Notes: generated from the letters alone by a model not told the origin. DNA of 64,000 nt from Oceanobacillus profundus (GCF_003515705.1 NZ_QWEH01000006.1:1-64000); one strand, 5' to 3'. Shown: positions 11,161 to 19,687, counted from the first letter of the stretch. Made by a program: numbers and translations.

Positions 11161-11356
11161 TCAGTGGGGCTTCCTTTTTTGTCCCACTGATCATAAGAAT
11201 AAATGCTTAGTTTGGACGTCGTTACTCGTCCCACCGAAAACATTTATCTCAATGGCTTTGCAACCTACTTCCCGTAGGCAAAATACAATCAGGGATTGAT
11301 TTGCGAGCTGCTTTATCACAATCCCTCCCTCTCTAGCATGATTTTGCTTCTTAGAG
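11161..11356 (-). other. Highly structured spacer between tilS and hpt
   Basis: No gene is visible here, but at least five inverted repeats follow one another: TCAGTGGG/CCCACTGA (11161-11190), GGACG/CGTCC (11214-11231), CCTAC/GTAGG (11264-11278), GGGATTG/CAATCCC (11292-11325) and CTCTA/TAGAG (11331-11356). This density suggests a folded leader RNA or a structured mobile repeat upstream of hpt. Its nature is not known to me. Confidence 0.4.
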
Positions 11357-11364
11357 GCGGGGTA

Positions 11365-12783
11365 TTACAGCGCATTATTGCGTGAATAATCCCCTTTTTC
11401 AAAGTTTAATTGAATTATTGAGCCATTTTCCTGCTGTGAATTTAGCTGACTTTTCTTTAAACCGATAAGCCATAAAATCGTGCCATTCGCATCGGTTACG
11501 ATCGGCCAGCCGTCTCTTTCACCAATAGGTATTTTAGCGTCAATAAATATATCCTTCAGTTTCTTACTTCCATTAAGTCCATCCCAACTCATTCTATCGC
11601 CCGGCAATCTAGTTCTGATATGTAAAGGTAACACAACCTGCTCCGTAAAAAAGGTATGGGAAAATTGGTCTTGTGCGATGTGTTTTTCAACGAAGTTTGC
11701 TGTAATTGTAGAACCACCTGGTAACTCAAGTTTACCTGGAATATCCAAAAGAAAAGAATAAGGTTGGCTGTTTGGGGCCTTACTGTGATTGGAGAAATAA
11801 AATATAATTTTTCCATAGGTGTTTTCCAATTTTAGACCATTTGGAAAGTCAATTTGGGTATTCCCTTCATCACGTTGCAACAAGGCAAAAAACTGTTCCT
11901 CATGTGTATAGGATAGGTCCTTTGGTAAGTCATTGTATAGATAGTTTAATATTAGATGAAATGCACGCCTTTGTAAAGCATGGGCGCGGTTTTTAAACAA
12001 ATTCCCATCGAAGGAGGCTGTCTTGTTTTCAGCATGAAAAACAATGAGCTCATTAACCATTTCCCTGGCAGCCTCACGTAGGTATTTTTCATCCTCAGCT
12101 AGTGTTTCACTTAAATGTTGAGCAGTACGATGTATATTATCATTTCGTTCTTTAATTAATGGAACAATTTTGTTTCGATAATAATTCCTAGTGTAGTCGG
12201 TTTCTTCATTTGTTGGGTCCAATCGCACCTCAATTTGATTTTTTTTGCAATAAGTCTCCAGCATAGACTTGTTTACGCAGAGAAAAGGGCGAATAATCAT
12301 TCCTGTAGAAAACGCACGTTGAACCGGAATACCTGTTAGTGCACTAGAAGATGCAGTGCGTGCAAGCTTCATAAGCATCGTTTCTATCTGGTCATCGCCG
12401 TGATGACCAAGTGCTAAATAATCTGCATGATAACGTTCCATTTGTTCGGCAAAAAACCGATACCGAACCTCTCTGGCAGCCACCTCTGTACCCAACTTAT
12501 GCTTTACTTGATATGCTGGTACATCCAATGAGGCACCTACAAACTCTATTCCCCATGCCTCACAAATACGTTTCACATATTGTAAATCGCTTAACGACTC
12601 CTCTCCCCTTAGCTGGTGATCAACAGAAGCCGCAATTACGGTTAACTCCCACTCTTGCTTGATCGTGTTTAAAAAATGAAGTAACGCCATCGAGTCTGGG
12701 CCTCCAGACACTCCAGCAATAACGGTTGTACCTTCTTTCAGTAAATGATGCTTTTTTATAAATGTAAGAATTTCCTGTCTCAT
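11365..12783 (-). CDS. tilS: tRNA(Ile)-lysidine synthase
   Basis: TilS converts cytidine 34 of the CAT-anticodon tRNA-Ile to lysidine, allowing AUA decoding; the enzyme is essential. The 472-residue protein has the PP-loop ATP-binding motif SGGPDS (26-31), the helical region with LGHHGDDQIETMLMKL, and the C-terminal TilS domains (RTRLPGDRM). It is somewhat divergent in the C-terminal half, as usual for the family. It lies upstream of hpt. Confidence 0.95.
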   Translation of the reverse strand: MRQEILTFIKKHHLLKEGTTVIAGVSGGPDSMALLHFLNTIKQEWELTVIAASVDHQLRGEESLSDLQYVKRICEAWGIEFVGASLDVPAYQVKHKLGTEVAAREVRYRFFAEQMERYHADYLALGHHGDDQIETMLMKLARTASSSALTGIPVQRAFSTGMIIRPFLCVNKSMLETYCKKNQIEVRLDPTNEETDYTRNYYRNKIVPLIKERNDNIHRTAQHLSETLAEDEKYLREAAREMVNELIVFHAENKTASFDGNLFKNRAHALQRRAFHLILNYLYNDLPKDLSYTHEEQFFALLQRDEGNTQIDFPNGLKLENTYGKIIFYFSNHSKAPNSQPYSFLLDIPGKLELPGGSTITANFVEKHIAQDQFSHTFFTEQVVLPLHIRTRLPGDRMSWDGLNGSKKLKDIFIDAKIPIGERDGWPIVTDANGTILWLIGLKKSQLNSQQENGSIIQLNFEKGDYSRNNAL

Positions 12784-12895
12784 AAATTGCCATCCTTAAG
12801 CGACTATTTTCGTTCACTCATGCAGCTTAAATGTTCGAAGAGAGCTGACGATAAACATCCGCCTCATTATCTATACCCTATTATACGTTTAGTTA

Positions 12896-13831
12896 TCAAA
12901 AAAGTAGAGAGAAAAGATAATACATTAATGCAAGAACACCTATTCCACCTGACTCCATAAATAGTCGCTTCCATGATGTTTTCGGTTTTTGCTTATGATA
13001 AAACTCGCGCTTTTTGGCAGCATTTAAAACATGAATTAAATCCCGCTTCATTTCCGCGCTGGATGCATACCCACTTTTTAAAGCTTTTTTTAACACGCTT
13101 CTGTATGGGATTAAATCGTTAACATGGTCAATCTTTTTAAATAACAATTTTTCAGTTGCTTCATGTTCTTTCTCAAATCGGTTTGGATAGTAAATTGTTA
13201 AAAAAACCATAACAAAAGCAAAAAGGTCGTAGCTTGGTTCCGCTTTTCTTGACCCCAGTCCCCAGTAACCACGGTCATAAAACTCTGTATACTCTTTAAT
13301 TGCCCTGCCTTGTTTCGTTGTTCCACCAACATCCACCCACCTCACTGTCGGTGGTGATGACACGACTAAGAGATTTTCCGTCTTTAAATCACCAAAGATC
13401 CACCCTGTTTGATGCAGTTTCTCCAAATCTTCCAAAAGCTGCAGCATAAAAACGCCAATCCAATCTTTCCCATGCTTTCGAATAAAACCAACCATCGTCT
13501 CCCCTTGTAAATATTCCATCACGTAAAAGGAATACGTATTCCCTGTTGGCGAAACCCAATCATCTACATCAAGCAAAGAAGGCCCAAGGCGACTTCCTTG
13601 GACCTTCTCCAGCGACTTTAACACATTTACTTCCACCGTCATCGATGTACCCTTGTCACTGATTTTCAGTGCAGCGGGTCGGTCGCCATGGTTGCATAAG
13701 TAAACCGTTCCAATTGCTCCCGCTCCAAGTTTTCTCTGAATGGTATAGGTTTTATGGTGCCACTTTCCTTTAATCTGGGAACCTGGTCTTAGATCAATAC
13801 CCTGTTTCTTCCATACCTGATTCATCTTCAT
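12896..13831 (-). CDS. yabT: Membrane-anchored Ser/Thr protein kinase (YabT)
   Basis: This is a Hanks-type kinase of 311 residues with a C-terminal membrane anchor (about 293-310, GVLALMYYLFSLLF). Kinase landmarks are the glycine loop KLGAGAIGTVYL, the catalytic loop FGDLKTENLL and VDVGG in place of the canonical DFG. There are no PASTA repeats. In B. subtilis YabT is activated by DNA during sporulation and phosphorylates RecA, AbrB and others; transferring that role is inference. Its start overlaps the end of yabS by 38 bases. Confidence 0.88.
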   Translation of the reverse strand: MKMNQVWKKQGIDLRPGSQIKGKWHHKTYTIQRKLGAGAIGTVYLCNHGDRPAALKISDKGTSMTVEVNVLKSLEKVQGSRLGPSLLDVDDWVSPTGNTYSFYVMEYLQGETMVGFIRKHGKDWIGVFMLQLLEDLEKLHQTGWIFGDLKTENLLVVSSPPTVRWVDVGGTTKQGRAIKEYTEFYDRGYWGLGSRKAEPSYDLFAFVMVFLTIYYPNRFEKEHEATEKLLFKKIDHVNDLIPYRSVLKKALKSGYASSAEMKRDLIHVLNAAKKREFYHKQKPKTSWKRLFMESGGIGVLALMYYLFSLLF

Positions 13832-14534
13832 GTCTGAAGCTCCTTAATAAACTTTTTTTACCGAATTGATACATTGCTTCACGAATTGCAGGACCAGTTG
13901 GCGTAATTCCCCCACTAGTTAGTTTGGGAAATACGGTTGAAATTGTATCAAGCTTCGGTGACCAGTCAAACACCAGTTGAATATCCTTACGCTTTCCCGG
14001 AAAGCTATAAATACAAAACTTGTTTCTACCAATCCGTGAGTTTAAGCTAATTGATAGATCAACAAGCGCTTCCTTCACTGTTGGAAGCTTATTATGCATA
14101 CTTGCGCTCGTATCAACGAGTACAAGTACCTCTAAATCACTCGTCTCTCCTAAGTCTTCTACAACCTCCATAATTTCTCCGCGCTTCTCAGGTTCCAAAT
14201 CTTCTATTCCTTGGTCGGAACCGAGAATTTGTCTTAACTCCTTATTCACAAATCCTTGTAATGTTTGGTTCATTGCCTGTTTCGTAACCATTTGAACAGT
14301 CTGGGATAAAGATTCACTGTAAACAATCTGACTGACCCCACCACCTGACAGAGCTATATCCTCTACTTCTTGTAATCCGTCCGGGCTTTCCGTCTGATCA
14401 TCTTCCAATATCCCAATAACATTTACCGTTATCCCTTGCTGGTAAGCAAGCGCAGCAGTTGCAGAAGGATCTTCTCCCTTGTTTGAACACCCATCTGTCA
14501 GTAGTAAAATTTGTTTTAACGATCCATTTTTCAA
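13794..14534 (-). CDS. yabS: von Willebrand factor A-domain protein (YabS)
   Basis: This 246-residue protein contains two VWA-like halves. The second has an intact metal-site motif DTSAS followed by GGITPTGPAI; the first begins LLLTDGCSNKGEDP. The partner and function are not established. In B. subtilis yabS lies between spoIIE and yabT and is expressed in sporulation. The overlap with yabT suggests the two proteins work together. Confidence 0.8.
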   Translation of the reverse strand: MKNGSLKQILLLTDGCSNKGEDPSATAALAYQQGITVNVIGILEDDQTESPDGLQEVEDIALSGGGVSQIVYSESLSQTVQMVTKQAMNQTLQGFVNKELRQILGSDQGIEDLEPEKRGEIMEVVEDLGETSDLEVLVLVDTSASMHNKLPTVKEALVDLSISLNSRIGRNKFCIYSFPGKRKDIQLVFDWSPKLDTISTVFPKLTSGGITPTGPAIREAMYQFGKKSLLRSFRHEDESGMEETGY

Positions 14535-14640
14535 AGCCCTAACCTCCTATTTATTTCACTACCATCATCACCACAATGGAAAGAGAATATACATAGAAAG
14601 GTAGAGTAGATCCCAATCATTCTACAAGCCAAAAACAACT

Positions 14641-14710
14641 GTTCTAAAGGAGGATAAAAAGGTCCGAGAAGTTCGATGCCGCGCAGTTTTAAGTACCCGA
14701 CTTTTTGAAC
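14641..14710. repeat. Repeat family B, 70-base copy
   Basis: The ends are GTTCTAAAGGAGGATAAAAA on the left and CGACTTTTTGAAC on the right, the two conserved ends of family B. The middle (about 35 bases) is unlike the other copies. It lies in the spoIIE-yabS gap. Confidence 0.65.
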
Positions 14711-14737
14711 ATCCTCTAAAAAGGATATTTCATCAGA

Positions 14738-17194
14738 TTATGACAGAGCTTTTTTTCGATAGACCGGGACTGCTGCCCACTCCGGTTGATTCTTTGCAAT
14801 TTTAGCAACTAGGACAGTCATATCATCTTTAATTTCCCCCGACCTTGTCCGAATAACCTCCTCTAGGAGAAGATCTGCAACTTCCTGCGGATCATCCGTT
14901 GCCATTTCTCTAATTTTTCGTTTAAGCCACAAATCAATATTTTCTACATGCCTTGGACCTTCAAAAATACCGTCACTCATCATAATAAGTAAGTCCTCTG
15001 CATTCATCTGTTCACTTACAATATCGACATCAAACTCTTGGATAATTCCCATTGGCAAATTGCTTGCCTCTATTTTTATCATTTTTTCGCCGCGTTTAAT
15101 AAAGCTTGGCGTCGAGCCAATTTTCAAAAAACGAACTGAAGCATCATGTAAATCCATCATAGCTAAATCCAGCGTTGCAAACATTTCATCTGTTGTACGT
15201 AAGGAGAGAATCGAATTAATCGATTTTATTGCAACCTTCTCTGGAATTCCTGTCTGCAGGATTTGTTGTAATAAGCGTAAAGTTTCCATACTTTCCTCTC
15301 TTGCCCGATTTCCATTACCCATACCATCACTAATTGCCATCGCAAACTTCCCTGCTCCAAGCTCAATCGTTGTAAAGCTGTCTCCTGAAACCAGCCCTCC
15401 TCCCTTTGCTGCATTTGCTGCCCCTGTTTGGATTGTATATTCTTTTGCTGAACCGAATGCCAAATGGCTATATCCATTCGGGAAGGGGGAAATCTCTTCT
15501 TCTTTTACAATAATCATTTCATTTAAAATATCTGATAATACAGGTGCAATTAATTTAGCACCTTCCCCTCTATATTCGTAGAAGGATGCGGTAATTTCTA
15601 TATCTACATTACCCTTTTCCAATTGATAAATATCCACCTTTTCAAGCTCAATTCCTATATGTTTTAACGCATGGATAATTTGTGTTTCTTGTAAGTCATG
15701 ATGCTGACGCTCCTTTAATATTTCTTTTGCGAAGTCGTCCATTACTTCAGAAACACCTTGCAGCTGATCAGCAACGAGCCGTTTACTCTCCAACACTTGT
15801 TGCCGCAGCCTGCGATTTGCTTCATAAAAGGTCATTTCCTCCTTCATGGCTTCTACTACTTTCCTTGATTTCACACAATGGTTTTCAAATTCTCGCATCA
15901 CTTTCCGATTTGGTTCTTGGCCACTCGTGATGTCTTCTTTCATCTCCTCCATGTACGTATACGTTTGATCAAATTCCTTCTGCCAGCACCTATCCTTCAT
16001 AAAACAGCTTTGGCATGTTTTCTCTGTCACCTGACTCAGAAAATAATCCGTCTCACGTTTTGCCTCCTGTTCATCAGTCGTTGCTGCTTGCGACACCGAG
16101 AAGCTTTTGGATAGCGCATGAAACACCTCGGAAAACTGCCCTACCCTTCTTGCTGTCACATTTCGTACCTTCTGTAAATACTGCTCTTGTTCATGGGTGT
16201 ATTCTTCTGTTCCAGGTATATACCTGGATATTCTACTGAACCAGGATGCTGGTGTTAAGAAAAACAACAAAATCGCAATAGATGACTCAAGAAGAGAGGG
16301 GATCAATGTCACAGCATCACCGTAGATACTAATCAAGCCAGTACCAACGAGTAAGCCGATGCTTGTCCCAATCTTTTTGCCTTCCTTCAGTAAACCGCCA
16401 AGCAACCCTGAAAAGGCAAGCAGACTCATTTGATAAAGGTTTGCCACATTCGCGAGCGATAAAATTAACCCAGCAACTACACCAACCGTTGAACCAATGG
16501 CAGCGCCACCAATGTATGCAAATATTAACACGAAGTATCTGGAAAAAATCTGTTCTGCAGACGCTCCATATATTTGCCAGCCGATCATCCCTGTTAGTAC
16601 AGAGGCAATTAAAATAATCATACAGACGATTTCTTCATTTTTAAGTACAGGTTTATATCTTTTTGGTGATAAAAGCGGAATGCTTTGCATAAATATCAAT
16701 ACAAGAACGGCTCCTAAGACACCTTCGACTACAAGTAACAACCATTCGTAGGAAGTAATTGTGTCACGTAAGGAGTACAAAAACATCCTCGAAAGTGTTG
16801 TTGAAGCAAATACCGCCAGTGGTAAGACAACTTGTTGATTTTTCATCTGCTTCCCTAGTGCGGCAAGGAAAATAAATACAAGCATAGCAACTCCAATAAA
16901 AATCGCATGTGTCATTGAGTAAGTAAGTGCACCCGCAAGGACAGCAAGCATCGATTTAAAACTCTTTTCCCTGTAGACAAACCACATGGAAGCAACAAAT
17001 GCGATTGCAAATGGTGATACTGCAGATAAAATAACAGCCCGTCCAAGTAAAAAACCTCCGAAATAGAAAAGCCAGCCTTGTTCAAGAAGAATGCTTTTCA
17101 GTTTGAAATAGATTCCTTTCCGCCATTTACCCTTTTGTCCCTTTTTCTCTACTCCAAATCCTCGTGATTCCACCCTTGGGATTGATTCCATCAT
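14738..17194 (-). CDS. spoIIE: Stage II sporulation protein E (SpoIIAA phosphatase)
   Basis: SpoIIE dephosphorylates SpoIIAA to release sigma-F in the forespore and also acts at the polar septum. The 818-residue protein has an N-terminal multi-spanning membrane region (about residues 35-320), a central domain that includes a Cys-rich stretch (CQSCFMKDRC), and a C-terminal PP2C phosphatase domain with metal motifs AISDGMGNGNRA and MSDGIFEG. AGGAG precedes the ATG pair; either methionine could initiate. Length and layout match B. subtilis. Confidence 0.96.
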   Translation of the reverse strand: MMESIPRVESRGFGVEKKGQKGKWRKGIYFKLKSILLEQGWLFYFGGFLLGRAVILSAVSPFAIAFVASMWFVYREKSFKSMLAVLAGALTYSMTHAIFIGVAMLVFIFLAALGKQMKNQQVVLPLAVFASTTLSRMFLYSLRDTITSYEWLLLVVEGVLGAVLVLIFMQSIPLLSPKRYKPVLKNEEIVCMIILIASVLTGMIGWQIYGASAEQIFSRYFVLIFAYIGGAAIGSTVGVVAGLILSLANVANLYQMSLLAFSGLLGGLLKEGKKIGTSIGLLVGTGLISIYGDAVTLIPSLLESSIAILLFFLTPASWFSRISRYIPGTEEYTHEQEQYLQKVRNVTARRVGQFSEVFHALSKSFSVSQAATTDEQEAKRETDYFLSQVTEKTCQSCFMKDRCWQKEFDQTYTYMEEMKEDITSGQEPNRKVMREFENHCVKSRKVVEAMKEEMTFYEANRRLRQQVLESKRLVADQLQGVSEVMDDFAKEILKERQHHDLQETQIIHALKHIGIELEKVDIYQLEKGNVDIEITASFYEYRGEGAKLIAPVLSDILNEMIIVKEEEISPFPNGYSHLAFGSAKEYTIQTGAANAAKGGGLVSGDSFTTIELGAGKFAMAISDGMGNGNRAREESMETLRLLQQILQTGIPEKVAIKSINSILSLRTTDEMFATLDLAMMDLHDASVRFLKIGSTPSFIKRGEKMIKIEASNLPMGIIQEFDVDIVSEQMNAEDLLIMMSDGIFEGPRHVENIDLWLKRKIREMATDDPQEVADLLLEEVIRTRSGEIKDDMTVLVAKIAKNQPEWAAVPVYRKKALS

Positions 17195-17218
17195 CGATTA
17201 CCACTCCTATCTTTCAGA

Positions 17219-17253
17219 ATAGTAAACCATATTATGTGTTCTTTTTTTGTCAA
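17219..17253 (-). promoter_or_regulatory. Candidate spoIIE promoter with overlapping Spo0A box
   Basis: On the minus strand TTGACA (17248-17253) and TACTAT (17219-17224) are 23 bases apart, wider than normal. On the opposite strand TGTCAAA overlaps the -35 and differs in one base from the Spo0A box TGTCGAA. In B. subtilis spoIIE uses a sigma-A promoter with abnormally wide spacing that is activated by phosphorylated Spo0A, so this arrangement is expected. Confidence 0.55.
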
Positions 17254-17298
17254 AAAGGCAGAGCTTATTCAAAAAATCGTTCGACTGCTTTTTAGTAA

Positions 17299-17500
17299 TC
17301 TTGGCATCAACAAGCAGACGAGCAAATCTTCATTTTTTACGTGTTGGTGTTAACTTTCCTTCTGTTGATAGCGCAACAAGCAGAAGAATAACTTGCTGAG
17401 AAATGAAATAGAAAGCGATTATTTTGCCGAATTGGCTGAGGTTGTGAAGGAAAATGAGGAACAAATCCAGAATTTCTTTGAATATAGATACGAAAAGTGA
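17299..17500 (+). pseudogene. Possible frameshifted small membrane-protein gene
   Basis: In one frame the plus strand encodes a hydrophobic helix (IFIFYVLVLTFLLLIAQQ) ending in QAEE and a stop. One base later a second frame continues with NNLLRNEIESDYFAELAEVV and ends in a charged tail at the TGA at 17498. Joined, they would make a plausible tail-charged membrane protein of about 65 residues. No good start codon or ribosome site is visible, and I recognise no homologue. The upstream part of the gap holds only the spoIIE promoter. Confidence 0.3.
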
Positions 17501-17529
17501 CTTTTCGTTAAAGTATTTTACAAATCCTA

Positions 17530-17558
17530 TTGACACAAATGAAAACCTGCTGTAATAT
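17530..17558 (+). promoter_or_regulatory. tRNA-Met promoter
   Basis: TTGACA (17530-17535), a 17-base spacer and TAATAT (17553-17558) lie about 20 bases ahead of the tRNA, on the plus strand. It is a strong sigma-A match and shows that the tRNA is a separate unit. Confidence 0.8.
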
Positions 17559-17578
17559 ATTTTTTGTTGGCTTATTTT

Positions 17579-17652
17579 GGCGGCGTAGCTCAGCTGGCGA
17601 GAGCGTACGGTTCATACCCGTGAGGTCGTGGGTTCGATCCCCTCCGCCGCTA
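17579..17652 (+). tRNA. tRNA-Met (CAT anticodon), elongator type
   Basis: A 74-base cloverleaf folds with acceptor stem GGCGGCG/CGCCGCT, anticodon loop TTCATAC (anticodon CAT) and T-loop TTCGATC. It corresponds to the tRNA-Met that lies between yabR and spoIIE in B. subtilis, but here it is on the opposite strand to all neighbours, and no tRNA-Glu accompanies it. Oddities: the T-stem GTGGG/CCCTC has a T-T mismatch, and the 3' end is followed by TCA, not CCA. It may be functional with CCA added by the nucleotidyltransferase, or decaying. Confidence 0.9.
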
Positions 17653-17660
17653 TCAAAAAT

Positions 17661-17699
17661 AAAAACCAATCGGTATATTTCATGCCGATTGGTTTTTTT
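17661..17699 (+). terminator. tRNA-Met terminator
   Basis: The stem ACCAATCGG / CCGATTGGT is followed by seven T residues, nine bases after the tRNA. Promoter, tRNA and terminator form a complete single-gene unit. Confidence 0.9.
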
Positions 17700-17757
17700 C
17701 GTATTTGAAAGAAAATCCGAACTAGTGATTATTTGCTTAATCTGTGGAACAATCGCC

Positions 17758-17886
17758 GTCCGGGATCGCTCCGGTTGGATGCTTTCCGTGGGCACGGCTT
17801 CAGCCTCTGCGGAAGAAAACCACTTCTTGCGAGTCTTCAGACACGTGCTGTTCCCACAGGAGTCACCGCCCTACGCTCACCCGGAC
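17758..17886. repeat. Repeat family C, first copy
   Basis: This G/C-rich element is bounded by the inverted ends GTCCGGG and CCCGGAC and includes GCTTTCCGTGGGCACGGC and CCCACAGGAGTCACC. Such blocks are common between genes in halotolerant Bacillaceae (established resemblance, from memory). It lies in the gene-free stretch between tRNA-Met and yabR (17700-18168), which otherwise holds only the second copy. Confidence 0.6.
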
Positions 17887-17952
17887 TGGTTAGAACAACA
17901 TTTTTATTTTGATAAACCATGTTAGTATAGCCAGTGAACCAGCACTAGCGGA

Positions 17953-18057
17953 GGAAACACACGAAGACTCCTGCGGGATACGTGGCCAGAGTGAGACTTC
18001 GCAGAACGTAGTTCAAGAAGGCTCACGGATCACCCGCGGAAAGCGTAGTGTGTTTCC
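17953..18057. repeat. Repeat family C-like element with perfect terminal inverted repeats
   Basis: The element starts GGAAACACAC and ends GTGTGTTTCC, a perfect 10-base inverted repeat. Inside, GACTCCTGCGGG and CCCGCGGAAAGCG are the features commonly seen in dispersed Bacillaceae palindromes. It codes for no protein and looks like a miniature or structured repeat. Confidence 0.6.
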
Positions 18058-18168
18058 GGAGCGGTATACGCACAATCTCTTAATACACATTGGTTCGCAG
18101 TTTATATTTCTCTGTATAAAAGATTCTTAAACAGAAGTATAATCCCATTCCAAACCTTTTTGGCAAAC

Positions 18169-18205
18169 AAAAAACAGGCTCAATCATATGATCAGCGCCT
18201 GTTTC
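18169..18205 (-). terminator. yabR terminator
   Basis: The minus strand has AACAGGCGCTGATC ... GATTGAGCCTGTT followed by a T-rich run, 35 bases past the yabR stop codon. It ends the long mfd-yabR run. Confidence 0.75.
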
Positions 18206-18240
18206 ATTTATATTAGAGCATTGTCTATAGACAGCAACTG

Positions 18241-18624
18241 CTATCCTCTTCTAGCACCTCGACCCCCGCGTTTGGATTCCGTGTGCTTCTTCAAAGAGGC
18301 TAAACGATCCTCTGAATCTTTAAGAAAACGATTCATTTTTGCTTCAAAATTCTCAGTGCGTTCTCTTGGATTTTTTTGGCGTACTGGTCGATCTTTCGCT
18401 TTTTTAATAGATAAACCAATTTTACCATCTTTCTCAACATTAATGACCTTAACCTTAACTTCATCGCCAACAGTTAAGTGCTCATTAATGTCTTTCACAT
18501 AGTTGTCAGCAACCTCACTAATATGGACCAATCCAGTTTTTCCTGCTTCTAGCTCTACAAATGCTCCAAAATTAGTTATTCCGGTTACTTTCCCTTGCAG
18601 CTTGCTGCCTACTTCGATTGACAT
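18241..18624 (-). CDS. yabR: S1-domain RNA-binding protein (YabR)
   Basis: The 127-residue protein carries one S1 domain (about residues 5-75, KVTGITNFGAFVELEAGKTG) and a basic tail ending in GGRGARRG. It resembles general stress protein 13. It probably binds RNA or ribosomes, but its role is not defined. I chose the ATG at 18624 after AAGGAGGAG; the longer frame adds 14 residues without homology. It lies after divIC as in B. subtilis. Confidence 0.9.
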   Translation of the reverse strand: MSIEVGSKLQGKVTGITNFGAFVELEAGKTGLVHISEVADNYVKDINEHLTVGDEVKVKVINVEKDGKIGLSIKKAKDRPVRQKNPRERTENFEAKMNRFLKDSEDRLASLKKHTESKRGGRGARRG

Positions 18625-18693
18625 AAAAAAAATGCTCCTCCTTAAAAGATTAAATGTAGTTCTCATATAGTATATTCATCAACTGAAAAAGTG

Positions 18694-19074
18694 TCAATAA
18701 GAGGGGTCTTCATTCGGGATTTTAAAGATTAATTCCCCTTTCTTCGAGAAGAAATAATTCGTACGAGCAATGTCCAGCACATATTCCTCATCATTCAACA
18801 GTTCAATTTCTTCTGTTAAATTGGCTTCCTCTACTTTCATAGCTTTCAGCTCGTCCTCTAACTGTTCGTACTGCTCCAATTTCTCTGCCTGAACTACACG
18901 CTGTTTAATATGGTATGAAGACAAGCCCCCAATAACAATCGCTGCTACGATAGAAAATAACACAAGACGACGAATTAACCGCTGCTTTTTTCGTTTCTGT
19001 CGTTCTATGTATGCGTCGTACTGCTGCATATAATTCGAGTCTAATCTTGTTACTGTTTTTTTCTTTGATGACAA
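18694..19074 (-). CDS. divIC: Cell-division protein DivIC
   Basis: DivIC is a bitopic septum protein that forms a complex with FtsL and DivIB. The 126-residue protein has a basic cytoplasmic N-terminus, one membrane helix (about residues 36-54, LVLFSIVAAIVIGGLSSYHI) and an extracellular coiled coil (EQLEDELKAMKVEEANL). A 5-base gap separates it from yabQ. Confidence 0.94.
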   Translation of the reverse strand: MSSKKKTVTRLDSNYMQQYDAYIERQKRKKQRLIRRLVLFSIVAAIVIGGLSSYHIKQRVVQAEKLEQYEQLEDELKAMKVEEANLTEEIELLNDEEYVLDIARTNYFFSKKGELIFKIPNEDPSY

Positions 19075-19078
19075 GCCA

Positions 19079-19687
19079 CTACCCCCTTTTAAACAATAGC
19101 TTCTCCAACTTTTTGTATCCTTTATAACATATATTCTTCATTGTACTATAAAATCCTGCTAATTTGTGTAAATTTTTTTTGAAACCGTCGGGAATTAATT
19201 GGTAAATACCCTTTCCAATCCATATAAACGGGGTTATAACAATTTTCGAAATAAAGAGAATAATAGTTAAAATTACCGTGACCACCCAAATAACAAGACG
19301 AAAAAGAGTACGTATAACCCATGAAATCGGGGCAATAATCAGTGTGTGAATTAAATTATTGAAAAAGCGGTACACTGCAGCTACAATACGAATTATCCAT
19401 TCTAGTAACTGCTTATACGTCTTTTTCGCAAAAACCTGGTACATGGAAAACCCAAGAATACAAGCTAAAACGACATAGACCCTAATTTCCCCAGCATTCA
19501 CACGAAATAATACATACAATATAATTGCAGTTTGCGTTAGCCAGAAGCTGATTTCTAAAAAATAGGTTAAAAAAACCCTTCGTTTCCAATAATATGTCAG
19601 CCGACGAAAGGTTTCTTGTACAATACCCAAATAAAAGCCACTTAAAACCATCGTAATCATCGTAAGAAACTGGATACTCAGGCTCAT
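19079..19687 (-). CDS. yabQ: Spore cortex protein YabQ
   Basis: YabQ is a multi-spanning membrane protein needed for spore cortex formation in B. subtilis. The 202-residue sequence has about four to five hydrophobic segments (for example MITMVLSGFYLGIV, LVIWVVTVILTIILFI) and a basic C-terminus. It overlaps the end of yabP by four bases. Family and synteny assign it; the molecular activity is unknown. Confidence 0.9.
   Translation of the reverse strand: MSLSIQFLTMITMVLSGFYLGIVQETFRRLTYYWKRRVFLTYFLEISFWLTQTAIILYVLFRVNAGEIRVYVVLACILGFSMYQVFAKKTYKQLLEWIIRIVAAVYRFFNNLIHTLIIAPISWVIRTLFRLVIWVVTVILTIILFISKIVITPFIWIGKGIYQLIPDGFKKNLHKLAGFYSTMKNICYKGYKKLEKLLFKRG

Noticed and set aside
15060-15581. 173-codon plus-strand frame inside spoIIE
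   Set aside because: Antisense to the PP2C domain; composition follows the spoIIE codons, no start signal.
17330-17536. 68-codon minus-strand frame upstream of spoIIE
   Set aside because: Its start overlaps the tRNA promoter and it is antisense to the more protein-like plus-strand frames; no ribosome site.
17508-17925. Frames on both strands covering tRNA-Met and the family C repeat
   Set aside because: They translate the tRNA and repeat sequence and have no coding character.
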